Made by a program: the position numbers and the translations under genes. The notes under the pieces are model-generated. The model made no database searches. It saw only the letters and a list, made by a program, of their open reading frames with translations, and was not told the DNA's origin. A stretch of 64,000 nucleotides of DNA from CAVXNP01 sp963763305 (GTDB taxonomy: Bacteria > Pseudomonadota > Gammaproteobacteria > Xanthomonadales > Rhodanobacteraceae). Position 1 is the first letter of the stretch. Each line of letters begins with the position of its first letter. Location of the stretch: contig CAVXNP010000001.1 of assembly GCA_963763305.1 (NCBI GenBank), forward strand, positions 3,211,349-3,275,348, written 5' to 3'. Below, piece by piece: positions 48,432-59,071 of this stretch.

Positions 48432-48614
48432 ATGCACCAACTGGCGATGTCGCTGGGCCTGATCGCGGTGATCGAGGGGCTGGTCGTGTTCGCCGCGCCA
48501 CGCCAGTGGCAGGCGGCCATGCGCGAGGCGCAGCGATTGTCGCCCAAGGCGTTGCGGGTGATCGGCGCCATCGCGATCATCCTCGGCCTGGTCACGCTGC
48601 ATCTGATGCGCTGA
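48432..48614 (+). CDS. DUF2065 small membrane protein
   Basis: 60 residues, two membrane segments (LAMSLGLIAVIEGLVVFAAP and ALRVIGAIAIILGLVTLHLM). DUF2065 proteins lie between hflC and purA in many beta- and gammaproteobacteria; function unknown. Starts 8 bp after hflC stop. Confidence 0.88.
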   Translation: MHQLAMSLGLIAVIEGLVVFAAPRQWQAAMREAQRLSPKALRVIGAIAIILGLVTLHLMR

Positions 48615-48692
48615 GTCGGCCACCACCACTTTTCAACCTGCAACTCTCAGCTCCCGAAGCGGAGCACACTCAAAAAGCGAGCGAGAACAATC

Positions 48693-49986
48693 ATGGGCAA
48701 GTCAGTAGTCATCCTTGGCGCGCAGTGGGGCGACGAAGGCAAGGGCAAGATCGTCGACCTGCTGACCGAGCGCGTCGGCGCCGTGGCGCGCTTCCAGGGC
48801 GGCCACAACGCCGGCCACACGCTGGTGATCAAGGGCAAGAAGACCGTGCTGCACCTGATCCCCTCGGGCATCCTGCGCGACGATGCGCTGTGCCTGATCG
48901 GCAACGGCGTGGTGCTGAGCCCGGCGGCGCTGATGGAAGAGATCGCCGAGCTCGAAGGCAACGGCGTGGAAGTGCGCTCGCGCGTGAAGATCAGCCCGGC
49001 CACGCCGCTGATCATGCCGTACCACATCGCCGTGGATAAGGCGCGCGAGATCAAGGCCGGCGGCAAGGCCATCGGCACCACCGGCCGCGGCATCGGCCCG
49101 GCCTACGAGGACAAGGTCGCCCGCCGCAGCGTGCGCGTGGCCGACCTGATGTACCCGCACGAGCTGCCGGCGCTGCTCAAGACCGCGGTGGACTACCACA
49201 ACTTCATCCTCACCCAGTGGCTGAGGCGCCGAGCCGGTGGACTACCAGAAGGTGCTGGACGACGCGCTGGCCTGGGGCGAGTACATCCGCCCGATGGTCG
49301 ACGACGTGGCCACCATCCTGCACGACATCCGCCGCGACGGTGGCAACATCCTGTTCGAGGGCGCGCAGGGCGCGCTGCTGGACATCGACCACGGCACCTA
49401 CCCGTACGTCACCTCGTCCAACACCACCGTCGGCGGTGCACTGGCCGGCACCGGCGTGGGCGCTGGCGACATCGACTACGTGCTGGGCATCTGCAAGGCC
49501 TACGCCACCCGCGTCGGCTCCGGCCCGTTCCCCACCGAACTGCACGACGACATGGGCGAGCGTCTGCGCAAGGTCGGCAACGAGTTCGGCGCCAGCACCG
49601 GCCGCCCGCGCCGCTGCGGCTGGATCGACCTGGTCGCGCTCAAGCGCGCGGTGCAGATCAACGGCATCAACGGCCTGGCCATCACCAAGCTGGACGTGCT
49701 CGACGGCCTGCCGACCATCAAGGTCTGCATCGCCTACGAATACCGCGGCAAGCGCCGCGAACTGGCGCCGCTGGACGCCGACGGCTGGGACGAGTGCAAG
49801 CCGGTCTACCTGGAGTTCCCCGGCTGGGAGGAATCCACCGCAGGCATCCGCGACTGGAACAAGCTGCCCGCCGCCGCCCGCGCCTACCTGCGCGCGGTGG
49901 AAGAGCTCTCCGGCTGCCGCCTGGCCCTGGTCGCCACCGGCGCGGACCGCGAGGACACCATCGTGCTGGATGATCCGTTCGCCTGA
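48693..49986 (+). CDS. purA: Adenylosuccinate synthetase, one frameshift
   Basis: About 430 residues. GTP-binding start VVILGAQWGDEGKGKIVDLLTE, GGHNAGHTLV, TTGRGIGPAYEDK, GTYPYVTSSNTTVGGALAGTGVG and GRPRRCGWIDLVALK. It makes adenylosuccinate from IMP and aspartate. The frame breaks at about 49231: removing the A from CTGAGGCGCCGAG gives QWLGAEPVDYQ. Since purA is normally required for AMP synthesis and the rest is perfect, this is almost certainly a sequence error. Confidence 0.96.
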
Positions 49987-50010
49987 TCGGCGGGGCAAGG
50001 ATCCGACGAA

Positions 50011-50035
50011 AGCCCCGCCAACGCGGGGCTTTTTT
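50011..50035 (+). terminator. Rho-independent terminator of purA
   Basis: AGCCCCGC-CAAC-GCGGGGCT followed by TTTTT, 24 bp after the stop codon. Confidence 0.92.
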
Positions 50036-50175
50036 CTGAGCGCCCCGCGGTACCGCGGTCCGCGCTTTCCGCCCGGCATCCGGTCTATCGGGCCGGACGG
50101 CCTGGTTGCGGCGCGCGCGTCCCTCCGCACCCGTACACCGGGCCGCGGATTTGGAAGTAACATGCGGATCCACCC

Positions 50176-50997
50176 ATGCCGCGACCCGACTTCATGAACC
50201 GACTCGTAGCCGTCTTGCCCTGGCTGGTCGCTTTCATGCTGCTCGATCTGTACGCGAACGGGGTGCCGCGCCTGGTGGGTTACGCGATCCCCGTATGGCT
50301 GACCTACGTGCTGGGCTTCTTCGTGCTGGTCTACTTGCTGTGCCGGTTCGGGCTGGGTATCACTCGCGTCGACGAACTGGGCCTGGGCCGTCCACCCGGC
50401 TGGCTGCGCAACCTGGCAGTGGGTTTTGCCATTGGATTCGGCATCTGGGCGCTGAAGAACGCGGTGTTCGCCGCCATGGGCAAGTTCGAACTGGTCGGTT
50501 GGCGCGACTGGGACTTCGCCCTGCCGCTGCTGGGCCAGGCGCTGGTGGGCATGTTCCTGGCCTCGGCCATCAACGACCTGATGATCCGCGGCTACGGCCT
50601 GGCCTTCTGCCGCCGCTTCCAGCTGATGGGCGGGTACCTGCTGATCACCAGCGCGGTCTATGCCCTGGACGACTCCTGGAACGAGGGCATCGACCTCGGC
50701 AACCTGGCGTTCTCGTTCATTCTGGGCCTGTCGCTGGCCTACACCGTGCTCAAGACCGGAACCATCTGGATGAGCATCGGCATCCACTGGGGCGGCAACA
50801 TGTGCTTCCGCATCATGGCCGGCTTCGACGGGCAGGGCATCGCGCGCCTGGAGCACGTGGTGGACGGCACCCGCTTCGAGTACGTCGGTCTTGCCGTCAC
50901 CGCATTGATGTTCCCGCTGGTGGTGCTGGTGCTGCGCTGGATCGCGCGTGGCGATCAGGCGCCGAAGCCGCCGATGCAGCTCGGTCAGGCGGCTTAG
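50176..50997 (+). CDS. CPBP-family membrane protein, catalytic motif degenerate
   Basis: 273 residues with about seven membrane helices. The region NDLMIRGYGLAFCRRF corresponds to motif 1 of CPBP (Rce1/CAAX-type) intramembrane proteases, normally EExxxR, but both Glu are replaced (Asn, Asp). Motif HWGGN (HxxxN) is kept. It is therefore probably not an active protease, perhaps a membrane partner. Intact. Start at 50176; an in-frame ATG at 50194 is also possible. Confidence 0.75.
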   Translation: MPRPDFMNRLVAVLPWLVAFMLLDLYANGVPRLVGYAIPVWLTYVLGFFVLVYLLCRFGLGITRVDELGLGRPPGWLRNLAVGFAIGFGIWALKNAVFAAMGKFELVGWRDWDFALPLLGQALVGMFLASAINDLMIRGYGLAFCRRFQLMGGYLLITSAVYALDDSWNEGIDLGNLAFSFILGLSLAYTVLKTGTIWMSIGIHWGGNMCFRIMAGFDGQGIARLEHVVDGTRFEYVGLAVTALMFPLVVLVLRWIARGDQAPKPPMQLGQAA

Positions 50998-51176
50998 GGC
51001 GCGCCGATTGGCCCACGCGCCCGCCGGCAAGGTCCGGGTCGCTCACGGCATCCGGGGCCAATGCGGTCGGCACCATCGCCCTCGACGCCGCTCGCGCGGC
51101 GGTGAAGCAAGCCAGGCTGGGTGAGAAGCGACGTGCGCAGGCCGTCCGCCTGCGCACGTCTGGACCGACCAGCGTT

Positions 51177-52652
51177 CTAGTGCGGCTTCTTCAGCGGCGC
51201 GCCGGTGTACTGGTTGAAACGCCTGGCATGGCCTGGCATGCGCAGCAGCATCGGTGCCGGCTGGCCCTGCGGGCCGGTGGCGGCCCACCACAGCTTCAGC
51301 GCCTTGAACGAGAACACTTCATCGTAGTCCGTGGCGAAGTTGCCCGCGTTCATCGCCACCGTACCGGGGCGGTTCTGGAACCACTTCATCCACTCGGCCG
51401 AGCCGGGGGCCGGCGAGCAGATCAGCGAGCCGTTCGGGTCCGGCTTGCCGTTGTCACCGCACAGCTGGAACCCGGGCGGGTTCTTGCTGAAGAACGACGG
51501 CAGCAGGAACGCGTCCATCCGGTTCGTGGTGGGATTCCACTCGGCGGTGCTGTGGCAGCTCATGCAGCTCGAATCCGGCGCGTTGCGCATCACCTTGCCA
51601 TTGACGGCGATGTCGTTGCGCGCGCCGTCATTGGGGCCGGACAGGCGACCGCCCCAGCCCAGCGTCTGCGTGGCGTACTTCGGCGCGGCCGGGTTGTTCC
51701 AGTTCTGGGTGAGCGGCATGCCGGCCTGCGTGGCCTGCGGGTCGTTGCCCCACTGCACGCCCAGCGGAACCATCTTGTCCCAGGCATCGCCCGGCACCCG
51801 GCTGTCGTAGACCAGCGTCATGAACACCCAGCCGGTTTCCGGCGAGGACTGCGAGTCCTTCACGATGATGTCGAACTGGGCCACGTAGCCCGGCCACACG
51901 CGTGGCGGGGTCGAGCCACCATTGCTGGTGGGCAGGCCCACGTACATCGGCCACACCTGCGCCCCCTGCATGGCGTCCCACCAGCCCAGCGGCTTGCTCG
52001 GGTCCTCGGAGGCGAACACCGCGGCCTTCACGATGATGGAGCCGTCCTGGAACTGCGCCGCCTCGGTGCGCATGGCCGGGTGCATCGCCGTGTCGCCCCA
52101 GAAGTTGTGCAGCGAGTTGGCGGCCCGTTCGTCGTAGTAGGTCAGCACGTGCGTGTTGAAGGTCGCGCGCAGGCCGGTGCCGGGGAAGATGGACGGACCG
52201 AACGAGCCGGCCTCGTAGGTGCCGTGGATCGACTCGCGCTGGCTACCGAGCCAGGGCTCGTTGTACCAGCCGGCCTTCGCCGCGTCCCACTGGTCGTAAT
52301 GCATGATCAGCTGCCGACCATTGGCGGTCACGGCGGCCTTCAGCGCCGCGGCGTAGGCGGCGGCATTCCTGGTGGTGATCGGCCCGTTGTGGATGGCCTC
52401 CTGCCACGGCGCATGCTGCATCGGCGGCAACGGCTTGGCCGGCCACGCGTGGTTGAGCTTGAACAGCGGCCCGGAATACACCTTGCTCGGCGGAATGGCC
52501 CCGTCGTTGACCTGAAATGGCGTGGCCGAACGCAGCTTCTCCGCGCCCGGCACCGTGCTCTTGAATCCCCCATGCGGCGCCTGCGCCTGTGCCGCCGCAA
52601 CCAGCGACACCGACAAGCCCACTGCCAACCAACCGTACCTCGATCCCTTCAT
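51177..52652 (-). CDS. Secreted protein with a c-type haem motif, function unknown
   Basis: 491 residues. Signal peptide (RYGWLAVGLSVSLVAAAQAQA), then a long Trp/Pro-rich domain; one CxxCH haem-attachment site C-M-S-C-H at about 363-367. Two further Cys lie at LCGDN and LICSPAP. Similar large single-CxxCH proteins occur in proteobacteria as hypothetical cytochromes or oxidoreductases; I cannot give a reaction. Start at 52652 has GGGGGAAA before it. Divergent from the acyltransferase across a 360-bp gap with no other gene. Confidence 0.75.
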   Translation of the reverse strand: MKGSRYGWLAVGLSVSLVAAAQAQAPHGGFKSTVPGAEKLRSATPFQVNDGAIPPSKVYSGPLFKLNHAWPAKPLPPMQHAPWQEAIHNGPITTRNAAAYAAALKAAVTANGRQLIMHYDQWDAAKAGWYNEPWLGSQRESIHGTYEAGSFGPSIFPGTGLRATFNTHVLTYYDERAANSLHNFWGDTAMHPAMRTEAAQFQDGSIIVKAAVFASEDPSKPLGWWDAMQGAQVWPMYVGLPTSNGGSTPPRVWPGYVAQFDIIVKDSQSSPETGWVFMTLVYDSRVPGDAWDKMVPLGVQWGNDPQATQAGMPLTQNWNNPAAPKYATQTLGWGGRLSGPNDGARNDIAVNGKVMRNAPDSSCMSCHSTAEWNPTTNRMDAFLLPSFFSKNPPGFQLCGDNGKPDPNGSLICSPAPGSAEWMKWFQNRPGTVAMNAGNFATDYDEVFSFKALKLWWAATGPQGQPAPMLLRMPGHARRFNQYTGAPLKKPH

Positions 52653-53012
52653 GGTTTCCCCCAGGTTGAATTTCGGACGTTCCATCGCGTCCATAAAGAC
52701 GCGGCCTACGGCCGCCCGTGGATAGTGCGGGGAAACAAGCGAGCTCGTCTGTAGGGATTTTTCCTACGGTCGGAACGCCGGGTCTGCAGCTCGGACTGCG
52801 CCACAAATCATCGAGCACATTCGGGGATTCAATCCGGCCAAGCTGGCGTGGTCCCCATCCCTTGCCGCGGAAAGAGCCGGGCCCGAGTCTGGCCTTTCCA
52901 CGCCACAATTTCGCCGTACCCGGAATCTAACGTGAGCCAGTGCATGGCATGGCCGCCAGATGCCAACGGCCACAGCTGCAAGAAGGTGCCCTCGTCTTGA
53001 GAAAGGAATCCC

Positions 53013-54122
53013 GTGAAGCGCCAACCAGGACTGGACCTGTTACGAGCCGTCGCCATCGTCTGGGTGATGCTGTTCCACTCCTTCATCGTCGGCGGGCTGG
53101 GCCCGCACTTCGGGTGGCTATCGCGCTTCGGGTGGATGGGCGTGGACATCTTCTTCGTCCTGAGCGGCTACCTGATCGGCACCCAGGTGCTGGCGCCGCT
53201 GCGCGAGGGCGCACCGCTGGCAGCCGGATCGTTCTACCGGCGCCGTGCATACCGGATACTGCCGGCGTTCCTGGTGGTGCTGGCGCTGTACGCAGGCTTC
53301 CCGTGGCTGCGCGAAGCCCCCGGCATGCAGTCATGGTGGCAGTTCGCCACCTTCAGCATGAATCTGCTGGCGGACTACCCACGGCTGCAGGCGTTCTCGC
53401 ACGCCTGGTCGCTATGCGTGGAGGAACATTTCTATCTGGTATTTCCCCTGCTGGCCTGGGCCATGATGCGCCGCCCCTCGGCCAAGGCCGTGGTCGCGCT
53501 GGCCGTCTTCGTCGTGGTCGCCGGTGTGGTACTGCGCGGCGCTCTCTGGTTGCACTACAGCGCGCAGCCAACAACCACCAACTGGTTCATCGAACGGATC
53601 TACTTCCCCACCTGGACACGATTGGACGGCTTGTTGGCGGGCGTCCTGCTGGCGGTGCTGCGGGTGTTCCGGGCGCAGGCGTGGGAACGCATGCAGCCAC
53701 ACGCCAACCACATGTTGGCCGCCGGCATCGTGCTGTGGGCGATCGCACTGGGCCTGTTCGGCAACCGCGTAGGCCTGCTGGCCAATACGCTCGGCTGGCC
53801 CGTGCTCGCGCTGGCGGTGAGCCTGGTGGTGTTCGCCGCCACGAACGAGCGCAGCCTGATCGGGCGCCTGCGCCTGCCGGGCGCCGGCTGGCTCGCCAGC
53901 ATCTCCTACAGCCTGTACCTCATCCACAAGATCGCCTTCCACCTGGTGCAGGTCAGCATCGCGCCAGTGCTCGAAGGCCATCCGTGGGTCACCTTCATGA
54001 CCTACGCCGCGAGCGCCCTGGTTCTTGGCGCAGCGCTGCACTATGCAGTCGAGCGGCCATTTCTGCGGCTGAGGGATAGGCGGCGGGTGAGGGGTGCAGT
54101 GCCGTTAGAAGTCACCGCTTAA
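53013..54122 (+). CDS. Acyltransferase family 3 (O-acetylase) membrane protein
   Basis: 369 residues with about ten membrane helices. Family markers: N-terminal GLDLLRAVAIVWVMLFHSF (catalytic-type His), GVDIFFVLSGYLIG, FYRRRAYRILPAF and HAWSLCVEEHFYLVFP. Such proteins O-acylate lipopolysaccharide, exopolysaccharide or peptidoglycan sugars at the inner membrane. No neighbouring glycan genes point to a substrate. Intact. Confidence 0.88.
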   Translation: MKRQPGLDLLRAVAIVWVMLFHSFIVGGLGPHFGWLSRFGWMGVDIFFVLSGYLIGTQVLAPLREGAPLAAGSFYRRRAYRILPAFLVVLALYAGFPWLREAPGMQSWWQFATFSMNLLADYPRLQAFSHAWSLCVEEHFYLVFPLLAWAMMRRPSAKAVVALAVFVVVAGVVLRGALWLHYSAQPTTTNWFIERIYFPTWTRLDGLLAGVLLAVLRVFRAQAWERMQPHANHMLAAGIVLWAIALGLFGNRVGLLANTLGWPVLALAVSLVVFAATNERSLIGRLRLPGAGWLASISYSLYLIHKIAFHLVQVSIAPVLEGHPWVTFMTYAASALVLGAALHYAVERPFLRLRDRRRVRGAVPLEVTA

Positions 54123-54319
54123 GTGAGGGGCGGGCATTGAGCTATCGTCGCTGGCCAAAGAAATACCAAGGCGTTCGCGATGCTTGCCCCCGCATCGCAG
54201 AGTTGTCCTTTATTTTCGCACGCAGCAGCGTGTTCCGAACTGTGCAACTGTGCCACAGGCCTGCACGTGTGCCTCTGCCACGCTGACGACGGAGGCGAGT
54301 CACCCCTGCGGTTGATCTT

Positions 54320-54370
54320 GGCGCAATCAACCTGTAAGTTGATTGCGCCACTTTCAACCTGAAGGTTGAA
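54320..54370. promoter_or_regulatory. Two palindromic operators before the HTH gene
   Basis: First: perfect 12-bp arms GGCGCAATCAAC / GTTGATTGCGCC with spacer CTGTAA (54320-54349). Second: TTCAACCT-GA-AGGTTGAA (54353-54370), ending 4 bp before the ATG. Both share CAAC..GTTG half-sites, so one protein, presumably the HTH regulator encoded next, probably binds both and represses itself. Confidence 0.75.
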
Positions 54371-54374
54371 CTCA

Positions 54375-54626
54375 ATGGATGTCATTCGCCTCCCCAATCA
54401 ACTCGGCCCCAAGCTGCGCGCAGCGCGGCTCCAGCGAGGCTGGACGCAAGCTGATGTTGCCAGGCAGCTCGGGATCAGTACGCAGGCGGTTTCGAAGTTG
54501 GAGCAGCGCGCAGGGCGCGCTTCATTCGAGCGCATCCACCAGCTGTGCCTGGTGCTGGGGTTGCAAATCGGGCTAGCCGCCAGGTCACCCAGCGAGAGCT
54601 CCACCCGGACCAAGGCGGCATGGTGA
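54375..54626 (+). CDS. XRE/HipB-like DNA-binding protein
   Basis: 83 residues. Cro/C1-type HTH (LGPKLRAARLQRGWTQADVARQLGISTQAVSKLEQRAG) with a HipB-like middle (FERIHQLCLVLGLQIGLAAR). No hipA kinase follows; instead hsdM begins 232 bp downstream. Probably an autoregulator, and possibly a controller of the restriction-modification operon like C proteins. A TTG start at 54366 lies inside the operator. Confidence 0.82.
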   Translation: MDVIRLPNQLGPKLRAARLQRGWTQADVARQLGISTQAVSKLEQRAGRASFERIHQLCLVLGLQIGLAARSPSESSTRTKAAW

Positions 54627-54858
54627 CCTTCGATCGCTCGGGCGAGCGAGTGCATGGGCCGCCTCTCGCTGCACGCAGCTGAGGCAGCGGTGCAGTTGGT
54701 AGTCCTTACCTATGTCTCTTCGACCACACCGCACCTTCCCGTACTGGCAAACTGGAGAACTGTGTAGTCTTGCCGGCTACGTTCAATGTGACCGGTATCC
54801 CGAGACCCGCACGGGCCAGCCGGATGCACAACAGCAGACAAGAATCGACCGCAATCAG

Positions 54859-57274
54859 ATGGCCATCAAGAAATCCGAACTCTATTCGTCCCTCTGGGCC
54901 AGCTGCGACGCCTTGCGCGGCGGCATGGACGCCAGCCAGTACAAGGACTATGTGCTGGTACTGCTGTTCATCAAGTACGTCAGCGACAAGTACGCCGGCG
55001 TGCCGTTCGCGCCGATCACGGTGCCCGAGGGCGCCAGCTTCAAGGACATGGTGGCGCTCAAGGGCAAGAGCGACATCGGCGACCAGATCAACAAGAAGAT
55101 CATCGCGCCGCTGAAGGCGGCCAACCGGCTGTCCGAGATGCCGGACTTCAACGATGCCGGCAAGCTCGGCAGCGGCAAGGAGATGGTCGACAAGCTCACC
55201 GACCTGATCAGCATCTTCGAGAACAAGGCGCTGGATTTCTCGAAGAACCGCGCCGAGGGCGACGACATCCTCGGCGACGCCTACGAATACCTGATGCGCC
55301 ACTTCGCCACCGAGAGCGGCAAGAGCAAGGGCCAGTTCTACACGCCGGCCGAAGTCAGCCGGATCATGGCGCAGGTGCTGGGCATCCGGGAGGCGAAAAC
55401 CAGCAACGCCACCACCGTGTATGACCCGACCTGCGGCTCCGGATCGCTGCTGCTGAAAGTGGCCGACGAGGCGCGCAGCAAGCTCACCCTCTACGGCCAG
55501 GAAAAGGACGCCACCACCGCCGGTCTGGCGCGCATGAACATGATCCTGCACGACAACGCCGAGGCGAACATCGTGCAGGGCAATACGCTGGCCGACCCCA
55601 AGTTCATGGACAAGGGCACGCCTGCGCACGTTCGACTACGTGGTGGCCAATCCGCCGTTCTCCGACAAGCGCTGGAGCACCGGCCTCGATCCGCTCAACG
55701 ACCCGCACGAGCGCTTCGCGCCGTTCGGCACGCCGCCGGCCAAGCAGGGCGATTACGCCTACCTGCTGCACATCGTGCGGTCGCTCAAGAGCACCGGCAA
55801 GGGCGCCTGCATCCTGCCGCACGGCGTGCTGTTTCGCGGCAACGCCGAGGCGGAGATCCGCCGCAACCTGGTGCGCAAGGGCTATATCAAGGCGATCATC
55901 GGCCTGCCGGCCAACCTGTTCTACGGCACCGGCATCCCCGCCTGCATCGTGCTCATCGACAAGCAGGACGCGCAGGCCCGCAAGGGCATCTTCATGATCG
56001 ACGCCAGCAGCGGCTTCGCCAAAGACGGCCCCAAGAACCGGCTGCGCTCGCGCGACGTGCACCAGATCGTCGACGTCTTCAGCAAGCGGCTGGACGTGCC
56101 CAAGTACGCGCGCATGGTGCCGTTCGCCGAGATCGAGAAGAACGACTACAACCTCAACCTGCCGCGCTACATCGACAGCCAGCAGGCCGAGGACCGGCAG
56201 GACATCGAGGGCCACCTCAAGGGCGGCATCCCGCTCGCCGACGTCGATGCGCTGCAGCGCTACTGGGAGGTCTGCCCGGATCTGCGCAAGGCCCTGTTCA
56301 AGCCCAACCGCCCCGGCTACGTGGATCTCGCCGTGGACAAGGCGGCGATCAAGCCCACCATCTACGAGCACCCGCAGTTCGCCGCCTTCGTCAGCGGCAT
56401 GAACGCCCACTTCGCCAGCTGGCGCAAGCGCAGCGCCGCCACGCTCAAGGCACTCGATGCGGGCTGCCACCCCAAGGACGTGATCGCCGAGCTGTCGGAA
56501 AACCTGCTGGCGCATTACGCCGGCCAGCCGCTGATCAACGCCTACGACGTCTACCAGCACCTGATGGACTACTGGGCCGAGACCATGCAGGACGATCTGT
56601 ACCTGATCGCCGTCGACGGCTGGAAGGCCAGCACCTACCGCGTGATCGAGCAGAAGAAGAACAAGGACGGCAAGGTCACCAAGGAAGTCGACAAGGGCTG
56701 GGCCTGCGATCTGCTGCCCAAGCCGCTGATCGTGGCGCGCTACTTCGCCGCCGAGCAGGCCGCCATCGACCAGCTCGCCGCCGATCTCGATGCTACCGAC
56801 GCGCAGCTGACCGAGCTGGAAGAGGAGCACAGCGGCGAAGATGCCGTGTTCTCCGGCTTCGACAAGATCAACAAGGCGGCGGTGAAAGAGCGGCTGGACG
56901 AGCTGGACGGCGACCGCGAGGCACGCGACGAAATCGCCGTGCTCAAACAGTGGCAGAAGCTGGATCGCGAGAAGACGGCCCTGAAGAAGCAGCTCAAGGA
57001 TGCCGAGGCGGCGCTGGACGATGCGGCCTTTGCGAAGTATCCGCAGCTTTCAGAGGCCGAGATCAAGACCCTGGCGGTGGACGACAAGTGGCTGGGCACG
57101 CTGGACGCCGCCATTCATGGCGAGATGGATCGGATCAGTCAGGGGCTGACGCGGCGCGTGCGGGAATTGGCAGAGCGTTATGAGGCGCGTTTGCCGCTGC
57201 TGGTGGATCGGGTGGCCGAGTTGCAGGCGAAGGTCGATGCGCATCTGGAGAGGATGGGCTTCGCATGGAGGTGA
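54859..57274 (+). CDS. hsdM: Type I restriction-modification DNA methyltransferase subunit, one frameshift
   Basis: About 804 residues. N-terminal HsdM_N domain (KKSELYSSLWASCDALRGGMDASQYKDYVLVLLFIKYVSDKY), SAM motif I DPTCGSGSLLLK, catalytic NPPFSDKRW, and a long C-terminal coiled-coil tail, as in the larger HsdM subclass. With HsdS it N6-methylates adenine. The frame breaks near 55625: removing one C from ACGCCTGCGCACG restores TLRTFDYVVANPPF. Confidence 0.95.
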
Positions 57275-58541
57275 GGGAGGCCAGCGCGACTTATGCCGAG
57301 CTGTCTCCGGCGCAGGCGAAGTCATGCCGGCTGGATACAGGCAGACTGAAGTAGGGTTCATTCCGGAGGATTGGGAAGCTCGAAGTCTCGGCGCACTTGC
57401 CCGACGGTATCTATCGGTGGTGCCAGTCCGCGACACATCGATGATCGGTACTGCGTTTGATCGAAGTCGAATATTGGACTGGCGTACAGTCATTTCCGAC
57501 GTGCACGATCAATCGAGGTCGGTATCTTGTTGAAACGCAGCGCATGCGCTCTCGCAGGTAAGGCGTACGACACAGCCGGACTTGCGTCATGGCGCGTTGA
57601 TAATGAGTACGTTGCGCGACTGTCGCTGACGGATTAAGACCGCGATGACGTTTGCATCACGAGGATTCGATGTCTTCGAGGTCGTCCAATCGTTGACAAG
57701 GCTTTGGTCGACATTCTTGAAGTCTCAGTCCTCAAGCATGGTTCAGCAGCAGGTGATCAGACCGGTCACACGATGAACCTCAATCACTGGGCTCATGCAA
57801 ACATTCGGATTCCACTGCCGCCTGCCAAGGCAGAGCAAGAAGCCATCGCCGAGGCCTTGAGCGATGCGGATGCGCTGATCGAATCGCTGGAACAGCTCAT
57901 CGCCAAGAAGCGCCAGATCAAGCAAGGCACCATGCAGGCCTTGCTGACCGGCAAGCAGCGCCTGCCGGGATTCAAAGGGAACTGGCAGACAAGAAGATCG
58001 GAGATATTGCTGTCCATCATGCACGGCAAGATTTGCCAACAGCTGTGGAGAAGAAGACGGGATCTACCCTATTCTGGTCGAACGTGGGGCAATCGGTTTC
58101 GCCAATGATTCCTGTACGAGGCAAGCCCTCGGTTCTCATCGGCGGAATGGCGGACAATTTATCGGCCGCACATTTGTCGGATACGCACGTTCTGGTCGGA
58201 TGGATACTCACTATTTTACTCGATGGTTCACGAACGGAACGTCGGCCAAATTATTTGTTCTATCGGCTCTACCTGATCGATTGGAACAGTCTGCAACGAG
58301 GACTTCAGGCGTCCCGAGCCTACAACGCACGGACGATTAAGCAAATCGAGCTAGCGATCCCCGACAAGGCGACGAACAAACCGCCATCGCCACCATCCTC
58401 ACCGACATGGACACCGAACTCGCCGAACTGGAAACCCGCCTCGCCAAGACCCGCCAGCTCAAGCAGGGCATGATGCAGGAGCTGCTTACCGGGCGAATTC
58501 GGTTGGTTCCGCCAGCCAAGCCTGGAGCAAATTCATGCTGA
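57265..58541 (+). CDS. hsdS: Type I restriction-modification specificity subunit, several frameshifts
   Basis: About 424 codons, the normal size. Start region GYRQTEVGFIPEDWE, first TRD, central conserved helix (IRIPLPPAKAEQEAIAEALSDADALIESLEQLIAKKRQIKQGTMQALLTGKQRLPGF), second TRD, and C-terminal helix (TDMDTELAELETRLAKTRQLKQGMMQELLTGRIRL). It chooses the DNA target. Both TRDs are clearly more AT-rich than neighbours, the sign of recombined recognition domains. At least five frame changes (about 57313, 57520-57700, 57990, 58060, 58380). Start overlaps hsdM by ATG at 57265; ATG 57324 is an alternative. Confidence 0.88.
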
Positions 58542-59071
58542 ATTCCTTCGCAAAGTTCTTGCTGGTAGCTACATCGCTATCGCCAGTGCTCGGTGCTGTT
58601 GCGGTTAACAAGCTTGCGAGAGGAGAGCCGCTGCCGGTTTGGCTACCTTGGCTTGCCGTGACACTGTTACTGGTACTTCTATGCTGGGCGTTGCTGCGCT
58701 ACATAGCCACGAACGGCCAAAAGCACCTTTTTTGCATCAAGGAGTTTGAGAGGAACGAGAAGGAGGTTTTGGCATTTCTTTTGGCCTACCTTCTTCCTTT
58801 TGTCTCGTCAGAAAAGCTGGGTTTCACTGGAGATTGGCTGACTGGCGCTTACGTGTTCGGCATCATTTTCCTTGTCGTTGCACATGCTGGCGCGTTCCAC
58901 TTCAATCCGGTAATGGGGTTGTTCGGGTATCACTTCTATTCGGTGAAGAACAAGGATGGCGTTTCCTACCTGCTGATCAGCAAAAAGGAGCTGCGTCGAC
59001 CGAACGTCGACGTTAGGGTTGTGGAAGTTGCACACGGGATCTATCTGCAAACAGGAGATGCGGATGCTTGA
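58535..59071 (+). CDS. kwaA: Kiwa anti-phage protein KwaA (membrane)
   Basis: 178 residues with four predicted membrane segments: about 8-27, 35-57, 76-95 and 104-123, and a cytoplasmic C-terminus. Size, topology and the following DUF4868 gene are those of Kiwa KwaA, which senses phage injection at the inner membrane and recruits KwaB. The ATG overlaps the hsdS stop (58539-58541) and its own stop overlaps the kwaB start, so translation is coupled. Lower GC than the flanking genome. Intact. Assignment rests on the pair; KwaA alone is poorly conserved. Confidence 0.8.
   Translation: MLNSFAKFLLVATSLSPVLGAVAVNKLARGEPLPVWLPWLAVTLLLVLLCWALLRYIATNGQKHLFCIKEFERNEKEVLAFLLAYLLPFVSSEKLGFTGDWLTGAYVFGIIFLVVAHAGAFHFNPVMGLFGYHFYSVKNKDGVSYLLISKKELRRPNVDVRVVEVAHGIYLQTGDADA

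Noticed and set aside
57265..58541. hsdS as a phase-variable or dead pseudogene
   Set aside because: The breaks are scattered and of the same insertion type seen in purA and prp genes; no homopolymer or inverted hsdS copies are present.
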